Made by a program: the position numbers and the translations under genes. The notes beneath the pieces were generated by a model, which saw only the letters and a program-made list of their open reading frames with translations, searched no databases and had not been told where the DNA came from. A DNA stretch of 64,000 nucleotides from Phycisphaerales bacterium. Lineage in GTDB: Bacteria > Planctomycetota > Phycisphaerae > Phycisphaerales > UBA1924. Below, in pieces: positions 48,547 through 57,026 of this stretch (the first letter of the stretch is position 1; every line of letters starts with the position of its first letter). The DNA is taken from assembly GCA_030149165.1 (NCBI GenBank), contig JASBRY010000009.1:1361076-1425075 (forward strand), written 5' to 3'.

Positions 48547-50145
48547 ATGAAACGCAAGGATAGCAAGAAGAAGCAGGGGGGGAGCCGCACGCCTGAGACC
48601 GTTCGCTGCGCGATCTACACACGCAAGAGCAGCGAAGAGGGACTCGACCAAGAGTTCAACTCACTGGATGCTCAGCGTGAGAGCGCCGAGGCGTTCATCG
48701 CTAGCCAGAAAGCTCAAAGGTGGATCTGCCTCTCCGAGCAGTACAACGACGGTGGTTTTTCAGGCGGGAGCTTAGATCGTCCAGCGATGGACCGGCTGAT
48801 ACGTGATATCGAGGCTGGGAAGATCGATTGCGTGGTGGTCTACAAGGTGGACCGCCTGAGCCGCTCGCTGATGGACTTCTCACGCATCATGGAAACCTTT
48901 GATGCAAACGACGTGTCATTTGTCTCAGTCACGCAGCAGTTCAACACGACGAGCTCGATGGGCCGGTTAACCCTCAACATTCTCCTCAGCTTCGCCCAGT
49001 TTGAGCGAGAGATCATCGGCGAACGGATCCGCGACAAGATCGCCGCCCAGAAACGGAAGGGTAACTGGACCGGTGGCGTTCCGATGCTGGGGTACGATGT
49101 CGATCGCAGTGGTGGGAGCCCGAAGCTGGTCGTCAATACTGCTGAAGCAGCCCGAATCAGAGCGATTTATGACCTCTATCTTGAGAAGCAGTCGCTTCAG
49201 CCTGTGTGCGAGGAGCTCAACCGCCGCGGATGGCGCAACAAGAAACGGATCACCGCCAAAGGGAAGACCATCGGTGACCGTCCATTTGACAAGTCCACGC
49301 TCTACAACCACCTCACCAACCCCATCTACACTGGGAAAATCACCCACAAGGGCGAGATCTTTGAAGGCGTCCACGAGGGGATTATTCAAGATGATGTTTT
49401 CGAGCAGGTCCAAAGGATCCTCAAGCACAACGGGCGCACAGGCGGTGCCGAAGTGCGTAACAAATATGGAGCGCTGCTCCGTGGACTGCTTCGGTGCAAA
49501 GGATGCGACCACGCCATGACGCATGTCTTTACCACTTCTCGTGGGAAGAACAAACGCCAGTACAGGTATTACCGGTGTGTATCAGCGATCAAACGGGGGG
49601 CATCGCAGTGTTCTTCAGGATCTCTCCCTGCACCGGAGATCGAGCGGCTGGTGATCGACGAGATTCGATCCGTATATACCGATGAGAAGCTACAGGAGAA
49701 GATACAAAGCCAACTGCTCGTCCAGCAGCAAGCAGAGATCGACGCATGTCAATCCGAACTCGATGAGATCAACAAAGAACTCAAACGGATGCAACGGGAG
49801 CGGGACAAGCTCGAAAGCACGAGTGACACTCAAACCGGCGAGCTGACTTCGTTGTACAGCTCGATCTCGGCCACCACCGATCGCAAGCGGGCTGCACAGC
49901 AGCGACTTGATCAACTCACCAGCCAGCATCAGTCCAGCGCTTCGTTCCCGGTCACATTACCGGAGTTCGACAAAGTATGGGAGAAGCTCATCCCACGGGA
50001 GCAAGCAAGGCTGCTCAAGCTGCTTATCGAGAATGTGGAGTATGACGCAGATGCACAGTGTGTCCATGTGACATTCAGGCCGTCAGGTCTGCAATCGATA
50101 CAGAACAAAGAGCAGCTCATTGCAGCGCGCGAGGACGCCGCATGA
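48547..50145 (+). CDS. large serine recombinase
   Basis: This is a site-specific recombinase. The resolvase domain has the catalytic CAIYTRKSSEEG (nucleophile Ser28 by alignment of Y-x-R-x-S), DGGFSGGSLDRPAMDRLI and the KVDRLSRSLMDF segment. The zinc ribbon is LLRCKGCDHAM with its second half in YYRCVSAIKRGASQC, and a coiled coil follows (about 390-470). 532 residues, complete. The next gene overlaps its stop codon (ATGA), so a four-gene module small protein-DUF2924-recombinase-HTH is likely. It is unlike the recombinase at 30.7 kb beyond family level. Confidence 0.94.
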   Translation: MKRKDSKKKQGGSRTPETVRCAIYTRKSSEEGLDQEFNSLDAQRESAEAFIASQKAQRWICLSEQYNDGGFSGGSLDRPAMDRLIRDIEAGKIDCVVVYKVDRLSRSLMDFSRIMETFDANDVSFVSVTQQFNTTSSMGRLTLNILLSFAQFEREIIGERIRDKIAAQKRKGNWTGGVPMLGYDVDRSGGSPKLVVNTAEAARIRAIYDLYLEKQSLQPVCEELNRRGWRNKKRITAKGKTIGDRPFDKSTLYNHLTNPIYTGKITHKGEIFEGVHEGIIQDDVFEQVQRILKHNGRTGGAEVRNKYGALLRGLLRCKGCDHAMTHVFTTSRGKNKRQYRYYRCVSAIKRGASQCSSGSLPAPEIERLVIDEIRSVYTDEKLQEKIQSQLLVQQQAEIDACQSELDEINKELKRMQRERDKLESTSDTQTGELTSLYSSISATTDRKRAAQQRLDQLTSQHQSSASFPVTLPEFDKVWEKLIPREQARLLKLLIENVEYDADAQCVHVTFRPSGLQSIQNKEQLIAAREDAA

Positions 50146-50552
50146 CTACGGTGACCCGTCAGGTCCATTTCTCAGTTCAGCGCAAAAGCAAGCGGATGCG
50201 AGTAGGTTTGCCTCCGGAAAGACCGCCGATTCGGTCCGGACGCATCCCGCGAGTATCAAAGCTGATGGCTCTTGCGATCAAATTTGACGGATTGCTGCGA
50301 GATGGCACCATCTCCAACCTGACCGAGCTTGCTGAACTTTCCCAGGTCACTCAGCCCCGGATGACCCAGATCATGAATCTTCTCCATTTGTCACCCAGCA
50401 TCCAAGAAGAGATTCTGTTCCTTCCTGAGATTGAGCGTGGGCGGGATCTAATCACCGAGCGCGATCTACGACCACTTGTTCAACTCGTTTCGTGGAAGGA
50501 CCAGTGGGAAGCGTGGACATCTCTGAGTCAAGCTCGGAATAGTCGAGAGTGA
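50142..50552 (+). CDS. small helix-turn-helix protein coupled to the recombinase
   Basis: A 136-residue basic protein. The middle, SNLTELAELSQVTQPRMTQI, has the spacing of a helix-turn-helix, close to ParB/KorB-like motifs, and a short conserved block IQEEILFLPEIERGRDLITE follows. It begins four bases before the recombinase stop, so it is translated together with it. Such small HTH partners accompany this recombinase type; a directionality factor or repressor is an inference. Confidence 0.7.
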   Translation: MTTVTRQVHFSVQRKSKRMRVGLPPERPPIRSGRIPRVSKLMALAIKFDGLLRDGTISNLTELAELSQVTQPRMTQIMNLLHLSPSIQEEILFLPEIERGRDLITERDLRPLVQLVSWKDQWEAWTSLSQARNSRE

Positions 50553-51006
50553 ACTCAAACATCCGCCAAAGGTGGAAACTTGATCAAATTTGGTATGAAT
50601 AAGCCACCGAACGGTCAAGAGCACTTGTTTTGTTGCGAAGATGTAGGCATGAGCAATGAATCATCAGTTTCTTTGAACCTCATACTCCGGTGCGAATCCA
50701 ATTCGGCAACAGCGAGACCAACCTAGACCGTCCACTTTTTTGACGAGTGTATGCGACTTTGCGTCGGCACCGGTAGAATTGGGTTGTGACTAGAGTAGCC
50801 CAAGCCAGTGAATTGAAATACTCATTTCGTGGACTACCAGTTGGTGGATTCCACTGACAGTACACAAATCCTAACTGACTCGATTCAAAGAATCAGGAAG
50901 GTATAGCTGCAGACATACTGGACTTACTTTGCTCCGCGAAGGAATGCGGACAAGGCGATCCTGCGCCTGCAGCGCAGATCCGGATCTACCGGAGAAAGCG
51001 TATCTC
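50553..51006. other. gene-free region between the recombinase module and the phage-like module
   Basis: These 454 bases contain no supported gene. They are AT-richer than the flanking modules. A stretch near 50,685-50,705 (CCGGTGCGAATCCAATTCGG) resembles a tRNA T-arm at first sight but cannot fold. The last 20 bases hold the ribosome site GGAGAAAG (50,991-50,998) of the next gene. It probably contains the promoter and may be a junction between two elements. Confidence 0.45.
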
Positions 51007-51582
51007 ATGGACGAATGCAAGAAATGGTACATGGATGATCAGATCAGAGTTCACATCGAAGTGCGGTGCTGGAAAGAGATCAGGCTTTGGAACTTTGAGG
51101 AGGATGAGCTTGAAGATCTGAAGCAGCAATGCTGGCTCAGTCTCGTGAACGCTGAAAGCAAGTACGACCCAAGCCTGAGCAAACCGGTCACATTTGCATC
51201 CACCGTGGTCGAGAACACCATCAGGAGGATCAAACGCGACAAGAACACCCTGAAACGCCGCCCACGCAGCAGGCAGTACCGCTTCAGTCAATGGAAGTTT
51301 GATCCCAAGACGCAAAGGCCGATGAGCGTCATGGACATGGCCGACGAGCAGCAGCACAACCATCGCCTCCAGTCGGAATTTAGGTCTCACATCGAAGCCG
51401 CTGATCAACGGATGGATGTCGAGAGTTTGCTGGGAACTCTCAGCAGCCATAAGGAGCAACTCATACGACTGATCGCTGAAGAGGGCCTGTGCGCCGCCTC
51501 GAGAGAACTCGGTATCGGGAGGGACATTCTGCGTAAGGAACGCGATCGAATCCGGGCGAAGTTCAGGGAGGAGGAGTCTTGA
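51007..51582 (+). CDS. sigma-70-like protein of the phage-like module
   Basis: A 191-residue protein that resembles a small sigma factor. DELEDLKQQCWLSLVNAESK and FASTVVENTIRRIKRDKNTL look like region 2. After a basic linker, LLGTLSSHKEQLIRLIAEEG followed by AASRELGIGRDILRKERDRI looks like region 4. I start at the ATG with GGAGAAAG eight bases upstream; the longer frame adds 26 unlikely residues. As it precedes the primase module, it may direct expression of the element. It could also be a phage-type regulator with only sigma-like shape. Confidence 0.65.
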   Translation: MDECKKWYMDDQIRVHIEVRCWKEIRLWNFEEDELEDLKQQCWLSLVNAESKYDPSLSKPVTFASTVVENTIRRIKRDKNTLKRRPRSRQYRFSQWKFDPKTQRPMSVMDMADEQQHNHRLQSEFRSHIEAADQRMDVESLLGTLSSHKEQLIRLIAEEGLCAASRELGIGRDILRKERDRIRAKFREEES

Positions 51583-51597
51583 TGGCAATTTTCTCCA

Positions 51598-51636
51598 ACA
51601 ACCCACCTCCGAACCGTGTATATATGAAAGGGAAGG
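51598..51636 (+). repeat. leader motif copy B (AACCGTGTATATAT)
   Basis: It matches copy A at 47,631-47,669 in 28 of 39 positions. It lies 54 bases before the start of the small gene at 51,691. An overlapping frame that begins at the sigma gene stop runs through it, but the likeness to a non-coding copy argues that the motif is regulatory. Confidence 0.4.
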
Positions 51637-51690
51637 ACGGCGCGTTTGCTGGGAAGGCAAAGCACCGCCTCATAGATCAAGGGGGATGGG

Positions 51691-52017
51691 ATGACCGCAA
51701 TCGACCATGGATCTGCACTGGTGTGCAAGTTTGCAAACCAGGAGGTTACCGCGTATGCGGAGGATCTGATGAATCTTGCATTGATTGCCGCGCAAGGGCT
51801 CTACAGCGAATCCAGTCTGCGCCTCAAAGCTCGGTACTCTTGCCGGCTCAGTACATGCCAGATCAAGATCAAATCGGGTACAACCGAAGGGGACTGCGTC
51901 GGACAGATCTTCCTCTCGCTGCTCGACCGAGCATTGGAGCCAGACCAGTACGAACTATGCTCGCAATCGTGGGGGCTGCAAGGGAACGGCGTCAGCGCGG
52001 GGGCGGCTGTGGCCTAG
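51691..52017 (+). CDS. small hypothetical protein before the primase gene
   Basis: A 108-residue protein I do not recognise. It contains four Cys (VCKF, YSCRLSTC, and ELCSQS) and no known motif. A GGGGGATGGG site lies just before the ATG. A second frame (51,582-52,049), whose ATG overlaps the sigma-like gene stop (TGATG), covers the same DNA with a less protein-like, Arg/Pro-rich product; I prefer the present frame. The primase follows after 21 bases. Confidence 0.5.
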   Translation: MTAIDHGSALVCKFANQEVTAYAEDLMNLALIAAQGLYSESSLRLKARYSCRLSTCQIKIKSGTTEGDCVGQIFLSLLDRALEPDQYELCSQSWGLQGNGVSAGAAVA

Positions 52018-52038
52018 AAGTTCAAATCGGGGGGATCT

Positions 52039-54267
52039 ATGGGGATTGATCGCAAAGCGCTGATCGAGTGGCTGTGGCCGCAATGTAATACCGAAGCCGT
52101 GGCGTTGATGTATCCGAAGCGAGACGTGACCGGACCGGGATGGGTGTACGGTGAGCAGGATGTGAACCGCGCCGTCGACTCGTATATAGACGGAACGCTT
52201 GAACAGCAGTCGTTCGATTGCACGACCAAGCCTGGAACTCCGTACACGATTGGAGAGGCTGAGCGCCTCGGTGTGGTACTCCACCGCGATGGAATGGTTC
52301 AAATCTTCTGTCTTGATCTCGATGATCACAACGATGACGGTGGCAATGTTAATCAACTGACCGCGCTGAGTCGGTTCTTTGGGGCCACCCCCGTGGTGTT
52401 CACTTCCAAGAGCGGAAAGGGGCTCCACGCGTTCTTCGAACTGGCGGATCCGATTCCCTGTGATGAGTGGGTGAGCTGGCTGAAGGCGTGGGGCTTCAAC
52501 CGGGTGGGTGAGCCCGAAGTCTTCCCAAAGACCAAAAAACTCTCTCAGGTGTTCCTACCCAACGAGCCAAACGAGAATGGCGGGGATACCTACCAAAGCG
52601 GGACTTTCGAGTCGTGTGTTGTGCATGAACTACCGGTGAATCCAACGATGCATTTAACAACGAGAGCACTGCGATTCCTACGGAGTCAGGTGACTGAGCC
52701 GGGTCGAAATACCGAACTGAACAACACCGCATTCGCTCTTGGGAAAGCGGGTCTCGATCGTGATGAATCATGGCGTCTCTGCCTACGTGCTGCGAAACTT
52801 TGCGGACTTGATGATTCTGAGATATCCCCAACCTTCGAAAGCGGGTACACAAGCGGGCACACATCAGCCGATCAAGGTAAAGGATTAAACGAGCCGGGGA
52901 TCTATCCCCTTGATGGCATAGGCAACGCAGAGCGCTTTGTAAGCCACCATGGCAAGGACACCAACTACTGCTTCGAGATCGAACAGTGGTACATCTGGTC
53001 GGGCGGGCGGTGGTCGCTCAAAGAGAAAGCCAGCCTCGAGCATATGGTCAAGCAGAGCGCTCGATCGATCGAAGAAGAAAAGACCAGAGCACTAAACGAC
53101 AGATCTGCAAATCTTCACGAGGTTGAACGGGAATACAAGAAGCACATCAAGTACTCGTGTGGAAGCCGGGGGCTCGATGAGGTCCTGAAGATATCGCGTT
53201 CCGAGCCGGGCATGCACGTCCGGCTTGAACAGATCGATGCTGATCCGCTGATGTTCAACTGCCGGAACGGGACCATTGATCTCCGGACCGGCAAGCTCAA
53301 GCAGCACAGCCGGAACGACCTGATCAGTATGATTTCACCGGCGTCGCTCTTGCCCGGAGCGCGGTGTGAGAGATGGCAACAGTTCATGATGCAGGTCTTC
53401 GACGGGGATTCCGAGATGATCAGCTTTGTGCAGCGTGCCATGGGATACACGCTCTGCGGTCTAACGAGCGAGCAATGTTTGTTCTTCATGCACGGTCCGG
53501 GCGCGAACGGGAAGAGTGTGCTCGCGTCGGTGATGCTGCATGTGCTGGGAGACTACGGCCAGAGGGCACCCGCGGAGCTGGTCTCAAAGCCCGACAAGAT
53601 TGCCGCCGGGCGAGCGACCCCGGATATCTACCGCCTCCGTGGAGCAAGGGGCGTGGTAACCTCCGAACTTCAAGAACGGCAGAAGTTCAACGAGGCGCAG
53701 CTCAAGGACATGACTGGCGGCGATCGGCTCGTGGCGCGAGGGATCTACAAAGAGCCGGTCGAGTTTGATCCGACGCACAAGCTCTGGCTCAATGGAAACC
53801 ACAAGCCAGAGATATCAGGACTGGACCACGGGATCTGGCGTCGCCTGGTAATTATTCCAATGGAGGTCATCATCAATGATCGCGATCGTGATCCAGAGTT
53901 GTTGTGCAAGCTCAAGTCCGAGGCTAATGGGATACTGGGTTGGATGGTCCAGGGCTTCCTTGACTGGCAGGAGAAGGGGCTCTGTAAGCCAGATCGCGTG
54001 TTGAATGCCACTTCGCAGCTGCGTGAAGAGAGCGACGTCGTGGGGCGCTTCCTGAATGAGTGTTGCGAGCTTGCCGCTGGGCTGACGGTTTCCAAAGCAA
54101 AGCTCCACAACCACTTCGAGCAGTGGTGTAAAGACAATGGAGAGATTGCGATTAGAAAGAACAACTTTGGGACACGGATCATGTCGAGGGGAATCGTAGA
54201 AACGCGTAGATCAGAAGTACGCTCTTGGACCAACATCGGAATCATGGGAGATCATCCTGATGAATGA
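52039..54267 (+). CDS. P4/D5-type primase-helicase
   Basis: This is a replication protein of phage or plasmid type, with primase and helicase in one chain. The N-terminal part has the primase-polymerase pattern with DLDDHNDDG and SGKGLHAFFEL (about residues 93-135). Then comes a D5-N-like region. The superfamily 3 helicase has Walker A GPGANGKSVLA (from about 486) and the downstream KLWLNGNHKPEI block. The C-terminus (TSQLREESDVVGRFLNECCE) is typical of phage primases. 742 residues, complete. It should start DNA synthesis of the element; a repeat cluster directly follows the gene. Confidence 0.93.
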   Translation: MGIDRKALIEWLWPQCNTEAVALMYPKRDVTGPGWVYGEQDVNRAVDSYIDGTLEQQSFDCTTKPGTPYTIGEAERLGVVLHRDGMVQIFCLDLDDHNDDGGNVNQLTALSRFFGATPVVFTSKSGKGLHAFFELADPIPCDEWVSWLKAWGFNRVGEPEVFPKTKKLSQVFLPNEPNENGGDTYQSGTFESCVVHELPVNPTMHLTTRALRFLRSQVTEPGRNTELNNTAFALGKAGLDRDESWRLCLRAAKLCGLDDSEISPTFESGYTSGHTSADQGKGLNEPGIYPLDGIGNAERFVSHHGKDTNYCFEIEQWYIWSGGRWSLKEKASLEHMVKQSARSIEEEKTRALNDRSANLHEVEREYKKHIKYSCGSRGLDEVLKISRSEPGMHVRLEQIDADPLMFNCRNGTIDLRTGKLKQHSRNDLISMISPASLLPGARCERWQQFMMQVFDGDSEMISFVQRAMGYTLCGLTSEQCLFFMHGPGANGKSVLASVMLHVLGDYGQRAPAELVSKPDKIAAGRATPDIYRLRGARGVVTSELQERQKFNEAQLKDMTGGDRLVARGIYKEPVEFDPTHKLWLNGNHKPEISGLDHGIWRRLVIIPMEVIINDRDRDPELLCKLKSEANGILGWMVQGFLDWQEKGLCKPDRVLNATSQLREESDVVGRFLNECCELAAGLTVSKAKLHNHFEQWCKDNGEIAIRKNNFGTRIMSRGIVETRRSEVRSWTNIGIMGDHPDE

Positions 54268-54409
54268 CACAGCAGAAGATTTAGTGACAATGAATGACAC
54301 AGCGATTTGCCTGTGTGTCATGCCGCAACCGTCGACATTTAAACACCTTACAGCACCAGTGACACAGATGACACAAGATGGCTCACACTTTCCCTTCACG
54401 CACGCGTGA
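54260..54409 (+). CDS. possible small ORF overlapping the primase stop
   Basis: A 49-residue frame begins inside the last codons of the primase gene (ATGAATGA). The product carries MNDTA twice and TQMTQ, which simply reflects the TGACAC repeats in the DNA. It has no recognisable domain. Because the repeats also occur in the reverse orientation, where they do not fit this frame, I think the DNA repeats are the functional part and the frame may be chance. Confidence 0.25.
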   Translation: MNDTAEDLVTMNDTAICLCVMPQPSTFKHLTAPVTQMTQDGSHFPFTHA

Positions 54410-54452
54410 TGGGGAGTTGCGGTAGACCTGCGTCATAAGTGTCACTGTGTCA
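54265..54452. repeat. cluster of seven TGACAC repeats
   Basis: TGACAC occurs forward at 54,265, 54,295, 54,360 and 54,369 and as GTGTCA at 54,315, 54,439 and 54,447, often extended to TGACACAG. Seven copies in 188 bases is far above chance. The place between a replication gene and a ParB-domain gene fits iterons of an origin, or sites for a DNA-binding protein of the element. Confidence 0.55.
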
Positions 54453-54499
54453 TTAGAACCTATGGACAAAATGAACAGATCATCTACAGGGGGAACCAG

Positions 54500-55825
54500 A
54501 TGAAGATTGAGATGAAGACAGTGGGGGACATCACACCATTCGAGACCAACCCGAGGCTCAACGATCAGGCGATCGACGCGGTCGCGAAGAGCATCACGGA
54601 CTTCGGGTTCAGGCAACCCATCGTGGTGGACAAGGACGGCGTGATCGTCTGCGGGCATACACGCTGGAAGGCGGCCCAGCAGTTAGGACTCAATGAAGTC
54701 CCTGTGCATGTTGCTGAAGACTTATCGCCCGAGAAAGCACGCGCATACCGGCTGGCCGACAACCGAACTGCTGAGCTTGCCCACTGGGACACCGGCTTGC
54801 TCGACAGCGAACTTGAAGCCCTTGTTGCGTTGGGGATCGATATCGAAGAACTGGCCGCGTTCGGCTTTGACGATGCCCAGCTGGCTTCGTTAACAACGAC
54901 AGGAATCGGTACCGAACCGGATCCCGATGTTGTCCCAGAAGCACCGGATGATCCAATCACCGAGCCGGGCGATCTGTGGATACTTGGCAACCACCGACTG
55001 TTATGCGGGGACAGCTCAAATGAAAACGATGTCGATCGGTTGTGTGATGGGAAGAGCATCCACATGGTCAACACCGACCCGCCGTACAACGTTAAGGTCG
55101 AGCCGCGTTCCAACAACGCGATCAGCGCGGGGCTCTCGTCGTTCCCGGCCAGCGCCACCAAGGCGAGCACGCACATGCAGCAGCGTGACCTCGCGGCTCA
55201 TCCGAGTAAATCCTCGCCGACCACCAAGAAGATGCGCGCTAAGGATCGGCCGCTCGCCAACGACTTCATGGACGACGAGGCGTTCGATACCATGCTACGG
55301 GCATGGTTTGGCAATCTGGCCCGTGTTCTTGAGCCGGGAAGGGCGTTCTACTGCTGGGGCGGCTACGCGAACATCGCCAACTACCCAGGCGCGTTCAAAG
55401 ACGCGGGGTTGTACTTCAGCCAGTCGATCATCTGGCACAAACTCCACCCCGTGCTGGGTCGCAAGGACTTCATGGGCGATCACGAGTGGTGCTTCTATGG
55501 ATGGCGAGAGGGCGCGGCGCACCAGTTCTTCGGTCCCAAGAACATCCCTGATGTGTGGCCAATCAAGAAGGTGAGCCCGCAGAAGATGGTGCACCTGACG
55601 GAGAAGCCAGTAGAGCTTGCGGCGAGGGCGATGGAGTACTCGTCGAAACGGGGCGAGCGGGTGCTGGATCTCTTTGGCGGATCGGGATCAACACTGATGG
55701 CGGCCGAGCAGATGGGGCGTCACGCGCGGCTCATGGAGATCGACCCAGCATATTGCGATGTAATCGTGGAGCGGTGGGAGGGCTTTACGGGGAAGAAGGC
55801 GAAGAAAGCTGGGGTGGATTCATGA
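54500..55825 (+). CDS. ParB-domain DNA methyltransferase fusion
   Basis: The N-terminal 95 residues are a ParB/sulfiredoxin-like domain (VGDITPFETNPRLNDQAIDA, then VCGHTRWKAAQQLGL and AYRLADNRTAELA). The rest is a beta-class DNA methyltransferase: DPPYN at about 193-197 and the AdoMet-binding VLDLFGGSGSTLMAAEQMG at about 387-405. Such fusions are common in phages, where methylation protects the phage DNA. 441 residues, standard. The 3' end overlaps the convergent gene by 41 bases. The amino acids around 205-250 form a variable target-recognition stretch. Confidence 0.95.
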   Translation: MKIEMKTVGDITPFETNPRLNDQAIDAVAKSITDFGFRQPIVVDKDGVIVCGHTRWKAAQQLGLNEVPVHVAEDLSPEKARAYRLADNRTAELAHWDTGLLDSELEALVALGIDIEELAAFGFDDAQLASLTTTGIGTEPDPDVVPEAPDDPITEPGDLWILGNHRLLCGDSSNENDVDRLCDGKSIHMVNTDPPYNVKVEPRSNNAISAGLSSFPASATKASTHMQQRDLAAHPSKSSPTTKKMRAKDRPLANDFMDDEAFDTMLRAWFGNLARVLEPGRAFYCWGGYANIANYPGAFKDAGLYFSQSIIWHKLHPVLGRKDFMGDHEWCFYGWREGAAHQFFGPKNIPDVWPIKKVSPQKMVHLTEKPVELAARAMEYSSKRGERVLDLFGGSGSTLMAAEQMGRHARLMEIDPAYCDVIVERWEGFTGKKAKKAGVDS

Positions 55826-56468
55826 GTTCAATACCGAGTCGCTGCGTAAATGGATCCAGCTTCAGGATCGAGAGCTTGCCAGGATTTCGAGTACTGGGCA
55901 CTTTCCCGAACACGGAGAGGAAATCTTCGTCATGAGCAGCAGGAGCATTCCAACTCAAATCGGCCCAGAGTCTTTGACAAACGACAACTCGCCCGTGTAT
56001 CTTCGCACGCAGCTTATAGCTCGCATCCCAACGGCGCTGCCATCGAGCCTCGTCCGTTTCTTTCAGCTTGTTTACGCCATGCGTTTGTGCGATCGGCTTA
56101 GGGGGATTGTCGTCCACCATGCAGTTGTGGGATACAGACAGATCATTTCGCCTGTACCAACCAGCAGCGTCTTCATGGGTATCAAACAAACGAGCGACTT
56201 TCAGAATCGCGACCACCCTCCGGTGCTGCTTGTTCGACCGGTACCGTTTTTTGCAGGTCATATACACAACGACATCATCAACTTCGAGCCGCGGAGCGAA
56301 CTTGTCAGATCGACAAAGGCAAGTGATCGCGGGCATCACATGTTCCAGATCGGGTTCTCGACGGATAGACCCGTCAACAAACGGGGGGATACCAAGAGCA
56401 TCACTTGCGGCGATTCCGACCCTGCTGTATGCAAGCGGCTTGAATGTGTTGATATAGAGACACGGCAT
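55785..56468 (-). CDS. putative nucleotide-modification-associated (Nmad/EVE-like) protein
   Basis: A 227-residue protein. The block DDVVVYMTCKKRYRSN, then HRRVVAILKVARLFDTHEDA, recalls PUA-like (EVE/YTH) or Nmad-type domains that sit beside genes for base modification. This is recognition by pattern and I am not certain. NCMVDDNPPKPIAQT is a further conserved-looking segment. It starts just downstream of the HARE-HTH gene, so the two share a transcript. The ATG at 56,468 is preferred; a TTG two codons earlier is possible. It runs against the ParB-methyltransferase gene. Confidence 0.5.
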   Translation of the reverse strand: MPCLYINTFKPLAYSRVGIAASDALGIPPFVDGSIRREPDLEHVMPAITCLCRSDKFAPRLEVDDVVVYMTCKKRYRSNKQHRRVVAILKVARLFDTHEDAAGWYRRNDLSVSHNCMVDDNPPKPIAQTHGVNKLKETDEARWQRRWDASYKLRAKIHGRVVVCQRLWADLSWNAPAAHDEDFLSVFGKVPSTRNPGKLSILKLDPFTQRLGIELMNPPQLSSPSSP

Positions 56469-56476
56469 TCCCAATC

Positions 56477-56905
56477 TTATGTCAAAGTGAAGCGACCGCG
56501 ACCCACTTTCTTGAAGCGTGCAGCGTCTTTCTTCCGGCCGATCTCACGAACCATGCCGCCGTACAGGGTTGCCTCGGGGGTCTTCCCGTTGGGGCTGGTC
56601 CAGAGTTTCTTCTCGGCCATGCGCTCGATGATCTCCTTCACACTCCATCCTTCGCTTGGTGCATCGGCAAGAACCACGGCGGCGGCTTGGAGGCAGCTCA
56701 GCGGGGTTGGCTTGGGCGCACGGCGCGCCGTGTTGGCGTGTGTTGGGTTCTGTGAGACCTTGGGGGCGGGGCTCGCTTTCTTGGCTGGTGTACACGACGG
56801 GCCAGCGTCGCGGCCCACGGGGGAAACCTTCGGTTTCACGCGTGCTTTCGCTTTGCTAGGCGTAGTGGTGGGCTTGCTCTTGGTGGTAGTAGATCTTGTT
56901 TTCAT
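56477..56905 (-). CDS. HARE-HTH (winged helix) protein
   Basis: The C-terminal 75 residues match the HARE-HTH domain: LSCLQAAAVVLADAPSEGWS, the core VKEIIERMAEKKLWTSPNGK and the end FKKVGRGRFTLT. The domain occurs in ASXL proteins and restriction enzymes and was proposed to sense modified DNA. The first 65 residues are a Thr/Lys/Ala/Pro-rich basic tail, as in histone H1-like proteins. 142 residues. AAGGAGA lies before the ATG, which settles the start; the 254-residue frame is too long. Its partner gene starts within ten bases of its stop. Confidence 0.88.
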   Translation of the reverse strand: MKTRSTTTKSKPTTTPSKAKARVKPKVSPVGRDAGPSCTPAKKASPAPKVSQNPTHANTARRAPKPTPLSCLQAAAVVLADAPSEGWSVKEIIERMAEKKLWTSPNGKTPEATLYGGMVREIGRKKDAARFKKVGRGRFTLT

Positions 56906-57026
56906 CGTGATCGTCTCCTTGGTATGAACTCCCGCCCTATGCGGGGTCGACACCATGAAGGCATCAATCTGCGGTGATTGCAAGGCGGATCTGGAGAGAT
57001 TCTCGGGGTATTTCAATGGGGGAAAC

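Noticed and set aside
50680..50720. A tRNA-like 3' end (GGTGCGAATCC) and an antisense frame that ends in NWIRTGV, as next to an attachment site
   Set aside because: No T-stem or acceptor stem can be formed and no anticodon arm precedes it.
51582..52049. A frame whose ATG overlaps the sigma-like gene stop codon (TGATG)
   Set aside because: It runs through the leader motif that is non-coding at 47,631, its product is Arg/Pro/Gly-rich in the second half, and a better frame with a ribosome site starts at 51,691.
54211..54399. A minus-strand frame across the TGACAC repeats
   Set aside because: No start signal, and the sequence is explained by the repeats and the end of the primase gene.
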